Source: a virus
Direction: 5' to 3' (one strand)
Length of the DNA stretch: 64,000 nucleotides
Virus record (IMG/VR): IMGVR_UViG_3300034104_005687
Span: 186,001-250,000 of that record
A program made the position numbers and the translations under genes. Below are positions 1 to 8,217 of the stretch, piece after piece. How positions within the stretch are numbered: position 1 is the first letter of the stretch; each line of letters opens with the position of its first letter. The notes below the pieces were generated by a model. It did not search any database. It saw nothing but the letters and a program-made list of their open reading frames with translations, and was not told the DNA's origin.

Positions 1-501
1 GGCCTACGTGCAGAGATGCGCAGTTACGGTGTTCGCAATGCTACCTCAATGGCCATTGCTCCTGTGGAATCAAGCAGCGTGGTAATCAACTCGACCAACG
101 GCATCGAAATGCCCATGAGCTTGATCTCAGTCAAAGAATCCAAGGCAGGTAGTCTTACACAAGTGGTTCCTGAATATCACAAGTTGAAAAACAGATATCA
201 GCTGATGTGGGCACAAAAAGACTGTGATGGCTATTTGAAAACTGCCTCAGTATTGGCAGCTTATGTGGATCAATCAATCAGCACCAACACTTTCTACAAT
301 CCTGCACACTTTGAAGGTCGCAAAGTGCCCACTACATTGATTGCCAAAAACTTGATGCAGGCTCATTACTGGGGACTCAAAACATTCTACTACAGTCTGA
401 TCAACAAGCAAGGCTCAAAACAAGTAGAAGAGGCAGCGCCGGCAGTTCTAGAAGCCATAGATTTTGACGATCAAGAAGACTGTGAAAGCTGCAAGCTATG
501 A
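1..501 (+). CDS. nrdA: Ribonucleoside-diphosphate reductase large subunit, C-terminal part
   Basis: The gene enters from the left edge, so only the last 166 residues are seen. NrdA reduces ribonucleoside diphosphates to deoxy forms. The segment RNATSMAIAPVESSS and the following TNGIE match the conserved C-terminal barrel region of class Ia large subunits. The tail ends DCESCKL, the CxxC pair that passes electrons from glutaredoxin or thioredoxin to the active site. nrdB and a glutaredoxin lie 2-3 kb downstream, so a full class Ia system is present, split by three other genes. The stop codon overlaps the next start (ATGA). The family call is firm; the start and active-site cysteines lie outside the window. 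Confidence 0.95.
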   Translation, partial: GLRAEMRSYGVRNATSMAIAPVESSSVVINSTNGIEMPMSLISVKESKAGSLTQVVPEYHKLKNRYQLMWAQKDCDGYLKTASVLAAYVDQSISTNTFYNPAHFEGRKVPTTLIAKNLMQAHYWGLKTFYYSLINKQGSKQVEEAAPAVLEAIDFDDQEDCESCKL

Positions 502-689
502 ACAGCATTGAACGCATTTGGGCCAGGGCAACTGGGCACTTGATGGGAAAATCAGATCACGATCGTCCAGATGTTCCTATATTAACTCTTCAAGAAGCTC
601 GGATAGCCTTGTGGCTCAAGACTTTTTGGATTATACTACACGTAGTGACTTGCTGCTTTATTATTGCAAACACAATAAGACATTGGTAA
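498..689 (+). CDS. Small single-pass membrane protein, unknown function
   Basis: A 63-residue protein whose ATG overlaps the nrdA stop (ATGA) and whose TAA overlaps the next ATG, so it sits in a translationally coupled chain. Residues 1-35 are charged; residues about 38-60 form one hydrophobic helix rich in I, V, C and F, ending in a short basic tail (RHW). I do not recognise a family. The tight coupling on both sides is the main evidence that it is real. Confidence 0.6.
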   Translation: MNSIERIWARATGHLMGKSDHDRPDVPILTLQEARIALWLKTFWIILHVVTCCFIIANTIRHW

Positions 690-1609
690 TGGAATTTTTA
701 AAAAATATCGATTGGCAAAATCATAACGGAGTAAATCTGCCCATGATCAACGACTTTGTTCGAAATCAGTTTTATGATCGAATACTGTCAAGATATGTAA
801 AAGATCAACACTGTACTGACATTGGATTTGGCACAGGCTTGTTGTCCATACTGGCACTCAAACACGGAGCTGTCCATATTCGTGCATTTGAAAGTGACTA
901 TGATCGCTATCAACTGGGATGTGAAATTATTGATCAATTGAAATTGTCTGACCGCATTGAGTTAATCAACGAATATTATGATCACAATTATGAACCAACA
1001 CCAATCACATTTACTGAAACTGTAGATGGCAACTTATGGTGGGAAGGATTATGGAACAGCCTGCCATTTGATAACGAGTCTGTTTTCTTGCCAGGCCAGT
1101 ATTTTTTAGAAATGTGGGCAGTAGAAATACCCAGTAGTTTTGCACAAGGGCTGTGCGTACCTATGCAAAACCAATCATTCTTCTCTCCAGGGGTAGATAT
1201 CGACCCTGCATTTGTTTCTGTAGTTAACCAGTTGTCGGGCAACCTGTATGTGGAGTCTGAATCATTGCCACCTGGTATTGTAAACTTTGAACGCCAACAA
1301 GAAACTATATGGGGATGGGTGCCGTATCTTCGAGCCGTGGCAGCAGGATCTTGTGTGGCCGGCTACAGTGCTTCGCAGTGGGCAGCAGACACTGAGTTCT
1401 TCGAGTTAACCATACCAACTGCTGGTTGGAAAAACAAAACAGTGTTGATTGTACCACGCATGGGCATGCAACAAGATTCAGACAAACTGTATCTAGACAC
1501 AGGACACTGGGGTGCTGCAATAAAGCCAATTGTATTGGTAAACCCAGTTTCTAATTTGACAGTCACACACCGTGTGATTGACGGACTAATTACATACTCA
1601 TTGGAATAA
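689..1609 (+). CDS. Class I SAM-dependent methyltransferase, PRMT-like fold
   Basis: A 306-residue protein. Near residue 45 is the SAM-binding motif I, DIGFGTGLLSILALKHGA, followed by an acidic residue (AFESD) after the second strand, as in class I methyltransferases. The GTGLLSILALKHGA form resembles the protein arginine methyltransferase group, which has a barrel after the Rossmann domain; length and acidic residues fit that but substrate is unknown. The start at 689 was chosen because it overlaps the previous stop and keeps the SAM domain at the N terminus; the same frame is open further upstream but would overlap the membrane-protein gene. It lies between nrdA and nrdB. Confidence 0.75.
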   Translation: MEFLKNIDWQNHNGVNLPMINDFVRNQFYDRILSRYVKDQHCTDIGFGTGLLSILALKHGAVHIRAFESDYDRYQLGCEIIDQLKLSDRIELINEYYDHNYEPTPITFTETVDGNLWWEGLWNSLPFDNESVFLPGQYFLEMWAVEIPSSFAQGLCVPMQNQSFFSPGVDIDPAFVSVVNQLSGNLYVESESLPPGIVNFERQQETIWGWVPYLRAVAAGSCVAGYSASQWAADTEFFELTIPTAGWKNKTVLIVPRMGMQQDSDKLYLDTGHWGAAIKPIVLVNPVSNLTVTHRVIDGLITYSLE

Positions 1610-1610
1610 C

Positions 1611-2270
1611 ATGCTAGAAACAATCTGTGACATCATGGTAGATGCATACAAGCGAAACTGGATCACCAGCCGTGACGGAAATGTCAGCATTCGTCACCAC
1701 GACCGTGATCACTTTTACATCACACCCAGCGGTGTGCGCAAGCAAACACTGCAACCTGATCAGTTCAAAAAGATCAGCATTGACAAAAGCATTCACAGCG
1801 GCTATGGGTCGGCTGCCTTCAACTACAGTTGGAGAGACTTACCTTATTCGGACATCAGTGCAAATTTAAAGCCCAGCGGTGAAATCCCATTGCATTTTGG
1901 GTTGCAACGTGAAATGGGCCAACACAAGGATGATGTTCGGGTAGTGGTTCATGTGCATCCTACCTATTGTATTGCTGCCATGCATGCCGGGATTGATCTC
2001 AGCACAATCAGCAATGCATTTCCCGAACTGAACCGATACACACGAGTAGCACCCAATGTGGGTGATGTGCCTCCCATCAGTCAAGAGCTTGCAGACCAGT
2101 GTCATAAGATGTTACAATTAGACAACAACGGCAACATTGCTTATGACATAGTGGGAATCAAAGGACATGGTGTTGTTGCCATAGACACCAGCCCGTGGCG
2201 TGCTTACGAGCATATAGAAAGATTAGAACATATTTGCAAGATAGTACTTGCATCAGGAAACTACAAATGA
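1611..2270 (+). CDS. Class II aldolase/adducin family protein
   Basis: A 219-residue protein of the family of fuculose-phosphate and ribulose-phosphate aldolases/epimerases, zinc enzymes acting on sugar phosphates. Motifs in order: TSRDGNVSIR near residue 20 (phosphate binding), ITPSGVRK, PSGEIPLH with the catalytic Glu, VVHVHPTY with two zinc His, and IKGHGVVAID with the third zinc His. All expected zinc ligands are present, so it looks active. A segment of about 20 residues before PSGE is unlike the usual family. Substrate cannot be told. It is coupled to nrdB by an ATGA overlap, placing a sugar-phosphate enzyme inside the nucleotide-reduction operon. Confidence 0.85.
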   Translation: MLETICDIMVDAYKRNWITSRDGNVSIRHHDRDHFYITPSGVRKQTLQPDQFKKISIDKSIHSGYGSAAFNYSWRDLPYSDISANLKPSGEIPLHFGLQREMGQHKDDVRVVVHVHPTYCIAAMHAGIDLSTISNAFPELNRYTRVAPNVGDVPPISQELADQCHKMLQLDNNGNIAYDIVGIKGHGVVAIDTSPWRAYEHIERLEHICKIVLASGNYK

Positions 2271-3367
2271 GCAAACAACAATACAATTTAAAAACAAAAA
2301 CAGACTATTTGAATCGCAAGATGTTTCTAGACCCATCGGGTCCTGTGACCGTTCAACGATTTGAAGAAGTCAAGTACAACAAGCTGGCCAAGTTTGAACA
2401 AGAGGCCCGTGGCTTTTTCTGGGTGCCTGAAGAAGTCAGCCTGACCAAAGATTCGCAAGACTTCAAAGACGCCAGTGACACTGTGAAACATATCTTTACG
2501 TCAAATCTCTTGCGTCAAACTGCTCTAGACAGTTTGCAAGGACGCGGTCCCAGTCAGATCTTTACACCTGTGTGCAGTATCCCTGAGCTAGAAGCGGTTA
2601 TGTACAACTGGAGTTTCTTTGAAACCAACATTCACAGTCGCAGCTACAGTCACATCATTCGCAACATCTACAACGTGCCCAAGGAAGTGTTCAACACCAT
2701 TCACGACACCGAAGAAATTGTGGACATGGCATCCAGTGTGGGTGATTACTATGACAAGTTGCATGTGATCAACTGCCGCAAAGAAACAGGCAGCGTGGTC
2801 ACAGAAACAGAACACATTGATGCCATTTGGCTTGCACTCAATGCCAGCTATGCATTGGAAGCATTCCGCTTTATGGTAAGTTTTGCCACCAGCTTGGCCA
2901 TGGTAGAGAACCGTATCTTTATTGGCAACGGCAATATTATTGGTTTGATTCTGCAAGATGAAATCATGCATAAGGAATGGACTGCTTGGATGATCAATCA
3001 AGTGGTCAAAGAAGATCCGCGTTTTGCTGCTGCCAAAGCTCGCTGCGAAGCTGAAGTGTATCAGATGTACCTGGATGTGATTCGTGAAGAAAAAGACTGG
3101 GCCAACTACTTGTTCAAGCATGGGCCAGTGATTGGTCTCAACGCCAACATCCTGCGAGACTTTGTGGACTACACTGCCAAGAATGCCCTGCACGAAATTG
3201 GCATCAAGTATCTGGAGTCTGCACCCCGTTCGACTCCCATTCCTTGGTTCAACAAGCATGTGGACACCAGCAAGAAACAAACTGCACTGCAAGAGAACGA
3301 AAGCACTAATTATGTGATTGGTGTGATGAGTGATTCTCTTGACTACGACGAACTACCAACTCTTTAA
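2267..3367 (+). CDS. nrdB: Ribonucleoside-diphosphate reductase small subunit
   Basis: A 366-residue class Ia radical-generating subunit. The first metal Asp lies in TALDSLQGR. The next ligand region is FFETNIHSRSYSHIIRN, containing the metal Glu and His and the radical Tyr. The later ligands are in ALEAFRF (Glu) and LQDEIMHKEW (Glu and His). Compared with the E. coli sequence I remember (SETIHSRSY), one residue (Asn) is inserted between Glu and His, so the spacing is ExxxH. The start at 2267 overlaps the preceding stop (ATGA); the longer reading frame from 2195 lies inside the aldolase gene. It works with nrdA and the following glutaredoxin. Confidence 0.95.
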   Translation: MSKQQYNLKTKTDYLNRKMFLDPSGPVTVQRFEEVKYNKLAKFEQEARGFFWVPEEVSLTKDSQDFKDASDTVKHIFTSNLLRQTALDSLQGRGPSQIFTPVCSIPELEAVMYNWSFFETNIHSRSYSHIIRNIYNVPKEVFNTIHDTEEIVDMASSVGDYYDKLHVINCRKETGSVVTETEHIDAIWLALNASYALEAFRFMVSFATSLAMVENRIFIGNGNIIGLILQDEIMHKEWTAWMINQVVKEDPRFAAAKARCEAEVYQMYLDVIREEKDWANYLFKHGPVIGLNANILRDFVDYTAKNALHEIGIKYLESAPRSTPIPWFNKHVDTSKKQTALQENESTNYVIGVMSDSLDYDELPTL

Positions 3368-3377
3368 GGAAAACAAA

Positions 3378-3599
3378 ATGAAAGCCATTGTATGGTCCAA
3401 AGATCAATGTCCCTATTGTGTTCAAGCCAAAGCTCTGTTGGAGAGCCACGGTATTGAATACGAAGAACGTAATGTGTCCAAAGACTGGACCAAGGAACAA
3501 CTACTAGAAGCTGTGCCAACAGCTCGCACACTACCACAAATCTTCTTGGATGAAGAACATGTGGGCGGATTCACAGAACTCAGAAAGAAACTAACATAA
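3378..3599 (+). CDS. Glutaredoxin
   Basis: A 73-residue dithiol glutaredoxin. The active site CPYC is at residues 11-14, followed by the cis-Pro motif TLPQIF and the GGFTEL motif that binds glutathione. It probably re-reduces the CxxC tail of NrdA. The ATG at 3378 follows AAGGAAAACAAA, a usable ribosome-binding site; the upstream in-frame start at 3330 lies inside nrdB and is rejected. The stop overlaps the next ATG. Confidence 0.92.
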   Translation: MKAIVWSKDQCPYCVQAKALLESHGIEYEERNVSKDWTKEQLLEAVPTARTLPQIFLDEEHVGGFTELRKKLT

Positions 3600-3904
3600 T
3601 GCAAATAGCACTAGAACCCAATCAAGTATACACATTCAAAATGAACTCAGGCGAAGAAATGGTTGCCAAAGTAAAAATGTCAGGCAGCGACTGGATCTTC
3701 CTGGAAGAACCGGTAAGCATTGCGCCTGGACCACAAGGCATGGGACTTGTGCCCAGTTTGTTTACTGCAGATCCCAAGGAAGAAATCCGGTTAAATACTA
3801 ACAGCGTTTCTTTGATATCTAAAACAGACGATTCAGTCAAAATGAAATATCTAGAAGCAACAACTGGTATCAAAGTACCAGAAAAGAAACTTATACTAGG
3901 ATAA
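3599..3904 (+). CDS. Phage Sm-like small protein, unknown function
   Basis: A 101-residue protein that starts on the stop codon of the glutaredoxin gene (TAATG). The N-terminal 60 residues have the beta-rich pattern of small Sm/SH3-like barrels (VYTFKMNSGEEMVAKVK, then a hydrophobic strand and a PGPQGMGLVPSL loop). The C-terminal part ends TTGIKVPEKKLILG. I recall similar proteins next to structural genes in T4-like marine phages, but no function is established. Its position directly before the PAAR gene suggests a late or structural role. Confidence 0.6.
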   Translation: MQIALEPNQVYTFKMNSGEEMVAKVKMSGSDWIFLEEPVSIAPGPQGMGLVPSLFTADPKEEIRLNTNSVSLISKTDDSVKMKYLEATTGIKVPEKKLILG

Positions 3905-3905
3905 C

Positions 3906-4196
3906 ATGCCAGCAGTGCAGCGTCAAGGTGATTCAGATGCCGGCGGAGGAGTAGCCAATGGTGGTGTTCCTTCGGTCAAAGTCAACGGCCGTCCCATTAT
4001 GATTCCTGGGCAACCAGTGACTCCACATCCTCCATACCCACGTCGTGGTCGCAATGCACACAACAATGGCAGCACAGTCACAGGCGGCGGCATACCAACA
4101 GTTCGTGCAGGTGGACAACCTGTGGTAGTAACTGGCGACGCTGATTCCTGTGGGCATCCTCGCTCAGGCGGCAGTGACAATGTAAGGGCAGGATAA
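3906..4196 (+). CDS. PAAR-motif spike-tip protein
   Basis: A 96-residue Gly/Pro-rich protein. It has the PAAR-type pattern: N-terminal MPAVQRQGDSDAGG, repeated GG-IP/VP-V motifs (GGVPSVKVNGRPI and GGGIPTVRAGGQPV), and His/Cys residues (VTPHPP, SCGHP) suited to binding one metal ion at the cone tip. PAAR proteins cap the central baseplate spike of contractile tails (as gp5.4 in T4) and sharpen it. The gene touches the next one (stop/start overlap TAATG), consistent with a baseplate cluster. Confidence 0.85.
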   Translation: MPAVQRQGDSDAGGGVANGGVPSVKVNGRPIMIPGQPVTPHPPYPRRGRNAHNNGSTVTGGGIPTVRAGGQPVVVTGDADSCGHPRSGGSDNVRAG

Positions 4197-6280
4197 TGGG
4201 TATCATAACACCTTTGCAGATCATTGCATCTGCTGGACTGTTGGACAATCAAGGACTGAAACCTTTGCCGGCAGCATTGACCACAGCAATCAATCAGTAC
4301 AATGCTACCACACTGATGCAAAACTTTTTTGCCGCAGTTGACTATTACAAAGCACAAGGTTTTTTCACAGAAAGCACATTTGACCAGTTGATCAGCATTG
4401 GTAGTACTGTGTGCCCTGCCCTGGGCAACAGCATACCAGCATCACCAGTGGGCTCATATCCCAACTTGATTGCTGAGTACTTGACCATCAACACAGTCAC
4501 TGACAACAGTACCATTGATCCGTCTGGGTTTTCAAACTTGATTCAACAAACTGGTTCAGCCTACCTGGGCAATGGCGACATTGGTAGATTTGCACAGGGA
4601 TTTCTTGCAGTGCAAGGTTACTTGTCCACTGTGAACTCTTTTGTAAATTCTGTGGACAACAGTCAGACCTATCTTGGTCCCACGTTTACCACAATGACAG
4701 ACCTTGTGACCAACAACATCAGCCGTGTGACCACAGACATACCCAAGTTTGCTGTGGATCTGCGCAACACAGGCCGGTTGATCAATACAGGCAATCTAGA
4801 ATTGTTTGGCACACCTGCTGGATTACTACAACAACTGGCCACAGTGTCGGGTGCCACAGGAAGCTCATTGCCAGGTGTGCTTGCTCAACTAAAGAACCAA
4901 GACGCAGTTGCAACTAGATCAGGGCTCACAGACGCAGAAATCAACACATTGGCTTCGGACAATCGTGTGAGTTTGTTCAACCCAAGAGGTGTCAGCGCCT
5001 TGGCATTTGATCAACTGCAAAAAACAGCATATCAAGCAATGACTCAAGTTCGTGGAGCAGAACTGCAGGATGTGTTGTCTGTGCTGGAGATCAGCACTCC
5101 CAATATCAACACCATGGCCGATCTGTTGGATCTTGAAAAGATCATGCCCAACAGCTATCAAACTCTGCAGGTGCCCACTGCTGTTGGACCTCAGCCCATA
5201 TATCTCAGCAACGGTGCAGTGGACCAGACTTTGGCTCCAATTGTGAATGCAATTTTGCCTGCACCTTCGGGCTGCGACGAGCTGGGCAAAATCATTCCCC
5301 CGGCCAACGCTGTGTCCAACAAAGCATTTCAGTCTGCACTGCAACAAGTTACCAACATAGCTCAGACTCCTGCACCAAACTTTGCGGTATCCATGGTCGA
5401 TTTGCCACGTACCGCTTGGACCAACACAGTACCATATCAGGCCAATGCTGTGGTAGCACTGGCCCCTGCTTCTCCAGCTGGCCCTGCACAATTGTTGCCC
5501 GACACTGTGTTTTATAGAGCACAGCAAGATGTTGATGCGGGCACCAACATTGTGGACACCAATTACTGGCAACCATACACTCCTGAAGGCATCAGCACCA
5601 TGGCTGATTTACCGCTGATCGAAGCGTTGACCTCGGCAGTACCTGCATCAGTGGCCACTGCTTTCAATGCTGAAGCGGCCACAGGCACAGGCCCCAATGG
5701 CACTGTGACTGTTTGTGATGTGATTGGTACAGCTACAGACCACTGGGACTTTGCTGCCAGACTGGACACTGCTACCACTGCCATCAACACATTGCAAACT
5801 GCTGGTAGCCTGACCACACTGAACAACGCATATGTGGCCATTGTGAGTGCTGTAAACGATGCCGCTGTGTTGACACAAATTGGCAACGCCAATGCTGCCA
5901 TAGCCGCACTCAGTGCTGATCCTCAAGTGCCTGTGTTAAACACTGCCTGGAACTACATAGCCAACTATCTCAATCTAGAAAAAGGTTTTCAAAATCAAGC
6001 CGCACTGAATTATTTTGAACTGGTGTCTGACGAAAAAGTCAGTGTGTATGCCCTGGCCCAAAGTCTTGGTCAGTTTGGCACACAGTGTCAGGCCTGCGGT
6101 CCAAATCAGTTTTTGCAAGATGTTGTGGACCAGACCACGCTGACAGGACAGGCCGTGATCGGCGCTCTGCGCGAAGGCCAAAATCAAGCCCAGTTGTCTG
6201 CTGCCGGTCTACAAGTAGACATAACTCCCAACGCCACGCCTGAAATCACTCCGCCTTGTGCAGTAAATCCAGTGACTTGA
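4196..6280 (+). CDS. Large structural protein next to PAAR, probably virion-associated
   Basis: A 694-residue protein, rich in Ala, Thr, Asn and Gln and poor in charge, typical of phage structural proteins. I see no enzymatic motif. The N terminus (MGIITPLQIIASAGLL) is mildly hydrophobic but not a clear signal peptide. Residues about 400-470 hold a segment resembling small carbohydrate-binding or fibre modules (W, Y and DTNYWQPY). It directly overlaps the PAAR gene, so a baseplate or spike role is likely by position only. Its TGA stop is part of the -35 box of the next promoter. Confidence 0.6.
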   Translation: MGIITPLQIIASAGLLDNQGLKPLPAALTTAINQYNATTLMQNFFAAVDYYKAQGFFTESTFDQLISIGSTVCPALGNSIPASPVGSYPNLIAEYLTINTVTDNSTIDPSGFSNLIQQTGSAYLGNGDIGRFAQGFLAVQGYLSTVNSFVNSVDNSQTYLGPTFTTMTDLVTNNISRVTTDIPKFAVDLRNTGRLINTGNLELFGTPAGLLQQLATVSGATGSSLPGVLAQLKNQDAVATRSGLTDAEINTLASDNRVSLFNPRGVSALAFDQLQKTAYQAMTQVRGAELQDVLSVLEISTPNINTMADLLDLEKIMPNSYQTLQVPTAVGPQPIYLSNGAVDQTLAPIVNAILPAPSGCDELGKIIPPANAVSNKAFQSALQQVTNIAQTPAPNFAVSMVDLPRTAWTNTVPYQANAVVALAPASPAGPAQLLPDTVFYRAQQDVDAGTNIVDTNYWQPYTPEGISTMADLPLIEALTSAVPASVATAFNAEAATGTGPNGTVTVCDVIGTATDHWDFAARLDTATTAINTLQTAGSLTTLNNAYVAIVSAVNDAAVLTQIGNANAAIAALSADPQVPVLNTAWNYIANYLNLEKGFQNQAALNYFELVSDEKVSVYALAQSLGQFGTQCQACGPNQFLQDVVDQTTLTGQAVIGALREGQNQAQLSAAGLQVDITPNATPEITPPCAVNPVT

Positions 6281-6305
6281 CCTTTAATCAACTCCTTGCT
6301 ATAAT
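6277..6305 (+). promoter_or_regulatory. Sigma70-type promoter
   Basis: TTGACC, 17-bp spacer, TATAAT, with TGC just before the -10. The stop codon of the upstream gene lies within the -35 hexamer. It would drive the small membrane protein at 6329. Confidence 0.8.
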
Positions 6306-6328
6306 ATGCTATCAAACAAGGAGTCACG

Positions 6329-6604
6329 ATGTCTTTGCCCAAAACTGTAACTATGACACGACACGGTGGTCGCTTTTGGCGTGCACAGGCCTTTGGCTTG
6401 ACAATCAGCATCGCTGCCTTGGTACCAGTTCTAGTAGCACTTATACTGGCCATCATAAACCCATTTTGGTTTCGTGATGGATTTTTTAACTGGGTAGAAC
6501 GCACAGTAAATCGCATCACCGTTTGGCGCAATCGCCTCACTTACCGCATATATTTGGGCACGGACCCTGAAATCTGGCATGCACTCAAGGACCCACAAAA
6601 GTAA
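6329..6604 (+). CDS. Small membrane protein
   Basis: A 91-residue protein with one strong hydrophobic segment at about residues 21-45 (LTISIAALVPVLVALILAII) and a basic, aromatic C-terminal half (WVERTVNRITVWRNRLTYRIY). AAGGAG lies 5 bases before the ATG, downstream of a clear promoter. I do not know the family. The charge distribution suggests the N terminus inside and membrane anchoring. Confidence 0.65.
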   Translation: MSLPKTVTMTRHGGRFWRAQAFGLTISIAALVPVLVALILAIINPFWFRDGFFNWVERTVNRITVWRNRLTYRIYLGTDPEIWHALKDPQK

Positions 6605-6615
6605 TACTTTTTTAC

Positions 6616-6644
6616 TTGACCAATAAATCCCGTTTTGCTATAAT
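6616..6644 (+). promoter_or_regulatory. Sigma70-type promoter
   Basis: TTGACC, 17-bp spacer containing AATAAATCCCGTTTTGC, TATAAT. It precedes the 108-residue gene at 6675. Confidence 0.85.
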
Positions 6645-6674
6645 TAACACTTGAAAACTAATCGAGGGTCAGCA

Positions 6675-7001
6675 ATGAAACTACATATCCAGACATATTT
6701 TTTTGTCACCCACTTGACAGGTGGCCTTGCTTTTGGTAAAAGTTTCAACAACTACTTTTATATTCCCGATGAGCAAACATATAAAAAACATTTTCGAAAA
6801 CCCCAGAAATTATTTGAGTTTGTTACATACGAGTTAGAACCCCAGATACGATTGAATAATAAAAAAATACAGGAAAATCCCAAACGGTATCGAGAAATAG
6901 TAACGTGGTTCGATATAGTTGACAACGATTTTCTTACAGATTATGAGCAGATACAATTACGACGACACGGCGAAATTTGTGATCCTACCCCAATTATTTA
7001 G
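6675..7001 (+). CDS. Hypothetical protein, AT-rich gene
   Basis: A 108-residue protein rich in Phe, Tyr, Lys and Asn. The ATG at 6675 lies 30 bases after the -10 with GAGGG as ribosome-binding site; an in-frame ATG at 6651 is too close to the promoter. Base composition is clearly lower in G+C than the neighbours, and codon use differs (AAA, AAT, TAT rich), which suggests recent acquisition. It has its own promoter and its own terminator, so it is a self-contained unit. No family recognised. Confidence 0.65.
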   Translation: MKLHIQTYFFVTHLTGGLAFGKSFNNYFYIPDEQTYKKHFRKPQKLFEFVTYELEPQIRLNNKKIQENPKRYREIVTWFDIVDNDFLTDYEQIQLRRHGEICDPTPII

Positions 7002-7008
7002 GGCTACA

Positions 7009-7036
7009 ATCTGCTTAATTTTTAAGCAGATTTTGT
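7009..7036 (+). terminator. Rho-independent terminator
   Basis: Perfect 9-bp stem ATCTGCTTA / TAAGCAGAT (7009-7017 and 7023-7031) with a 5-base loop, followed by TTTGTT. It ends transcription of the 108-residue gene. Confidence 0.8.
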
Positions 7037-7061
7037 TGTAAAAATACAACACACGTTTTGG

Positions 7062-7090
7062 TTGACCAAATATTCCCAATTTGCTATAAT
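7062..7090 (+). promoter_or_regulatory. Sigma70-type promoter with conserved spacer
   Basis: TTGACC, 17-bp spacer AAATATTCCCAATTTGC, TATAAT, then a leader with GTATAGTAATTAAAAAGGAG before the ATG at 7121. The same module recurs many times between 47 and 50 kb. Confidence 0.9.
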
Positions 7091-7120
7091 ACTTGTATAG
7101 TAATTAAAAAGGAGCCAAAG

Positions 7121-7399
7121 ATGTCATACGTAATCGTAGCCAAAGGTACCGGTCTTATTGTTACAGACGGGCCCAACAAGACTCGTGCATACAAAACTTT
7201 TGGTGCCGCCAAAGCAACTCGTACTAGACTTTGTACCAAAGCTGGTTGGAACGAAAGCCAACTCAACATTGTTGCTCGTGACACTTACCAGGCTCCCAAG
7301 ATCACTGTTAAGAATTTAATGACGGGTAAGGCAGTAGAAATTGATGCTGACACACCTTGGGCTTGCCGTGTAGATAGCGAAGCATACTGGAGCAATTGA
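7121..7399 (+). CDS. Hypothetical phage protein
   Basis: A 92-residue protein beginning MSYVIVAKGTGLIV with a mixed alpha/beta pattern; the middle (AYKTFGAAKATRTRLCTKAGW) is basic and could bind nucleic acid. A strong AAAGGAG site precedes the ATG, behind the conserved promoter/leader module. The longer frame from 7058 starts inside the promoter and is rejected. Head of a run of co-directional small genes to about 11.6 kb. Confidence 0.7.
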   Translation: MSYVIVAKGTGLIVTDGPNKTRAYKTFGAAKATRTRLCTKAGWNESQLNIVARDTYQAPKITVKNLMTGKAVEIDADTPWACRVDSEAYWSN

Positions 7400-7400
7400 T

Positions 7401-7544
7401 ATGAAAATCGTTTACAATAGTTTATTGTCAGGTTGGTTCATTGTGCGTGGCGCACACCAAACGCCCATCAGTGGACGTTTTGAAACCAAGGAAGCCGCAT
7501 TAGCACACCTGCGTAGACGCAACCCTTTTCACACAGGAGTTTGA
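7401..7544 (+). CDS. Small phage protein, 47 residues
   Basis: A 47-residue gene that begins one base after the preceding stop. The sequence MKIVYNSLLSGWFIVRG followed by FETKEAALAHLRRR looks like a compact beta-hairpin plus helix. It ends one base before the next ATG, so it fits exactly between its neighbours in the same operon. Function unknown. Confidence 0.65.
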   Translation: MKIVYNSLLSGWFIVRGAHQTPISGRFETKEAALAHLRRRNPFHTGV

Positions 7545-7545
7545 T

Positions 7546-7821
7546 ATGATCAGCATCAAAGACGTTAATTCTGCAATCATGTTTGGTAACTTTACCAACA
7601 CTGAACTCACCAGCATTATCGATGCTGTGAAATATGCACGGGCTCAGCTCACACAACAAACCAAACGCAGTCTCATGCTAGGCGATACTGTGAAGTTTAC
7701 CAGCAACCGCAACGGCCGTACCTATACTGGCACCGTTCGTAAAATTGCCATCAAGTTTGTGACAGTTGACACTGGTCAAATGTTGTTCAAAGTCCCTGCC
7801 AACATGTTGGAGGCCGCATAA
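7546..7821 (+). CDS. Phage protein with KOW/SH3-like C-terminal part
   Basis: A 91-residue protein with a helical N terminus (about residues 1-40) and a beta-rich C terminus. The segment LMLGDTVKFTSNRNGRTYTGTVRKI resembles a KOW/SH3-type barrel strand pattern. CAGGAG precedes the ATG. Its last base is shared with the next ATG (TAATG). I recall this family as frequent in myoviruses but without known function. Confidence 0.7.
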   Translation: MISIKDVNSAIMFGNFTNTELTSIIDAVKYARAQLTQQTKRSLMLGDTVKFTSNRNGRTYTGTVRKIAIKFVTVDTGQMLFKVPANMLEAA

Positions 7822-8207
7822 TGGGACTGGATATGTACGCCTACGTGGCACACAAAGCAGGCCAACAAGAAGAATATTGGCAACAGGATGCTGATGCCAC
7901 TGGTGTTTTTAAGCCACGTGAGATTGCTTACTGGCGCAAGCATCCTAACCTTCATGGCTGGATGCGTCGGCTGTGGGAATCAAAAGGCAACTCAGGTGAC
8001 TTCAATGGCGACGAACTAGAATTGACCTGGCAGGATCTTGATGAGCTTGAACAGGCAGTAATGCATGGGCAGTTGCCGGGCACAACAGGATTTTTCTTTG
8101 GCGATGACTCAGACGAGCACTATCGTGAAAGTGATCTGGAGTTTGTTCGGAATGCTCGTGCTGAGTTGTTCTTGGGCTTAAAAGTGTTTTATAATTCCAG
8201 CTGGTAA
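7821..8207 (+). CDS. Conserved phage hypothetical protein (MGLDMY family)
   Basis: A 128-residue acidic protein that starts MGLDMYAYVA, a hallmark of a widespread phage family. Tryptophan-rich (YWRKHPNLHGWMRRLW) and with an acidic stretch (DDSDEHY). No catalytic motif. Translationally coupled to the preceding gene. Some databases give this family enzyme names; I see no support for these in the sequence. Confidence 0.75.
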   Translation: MGLDMYAYVAHKAGQQEEYWQQDADATGVFKPREIAYWRKHPNLHGWMRRLWESKGNSGDFNGDELELTWQDLDELEQAVMHGQLPGTTGFFFGDDSDEHYRESDLEFVRNARAELFLGLKVFYNSSW

Positions 8208-8217
8208 GAGCGTAAAT

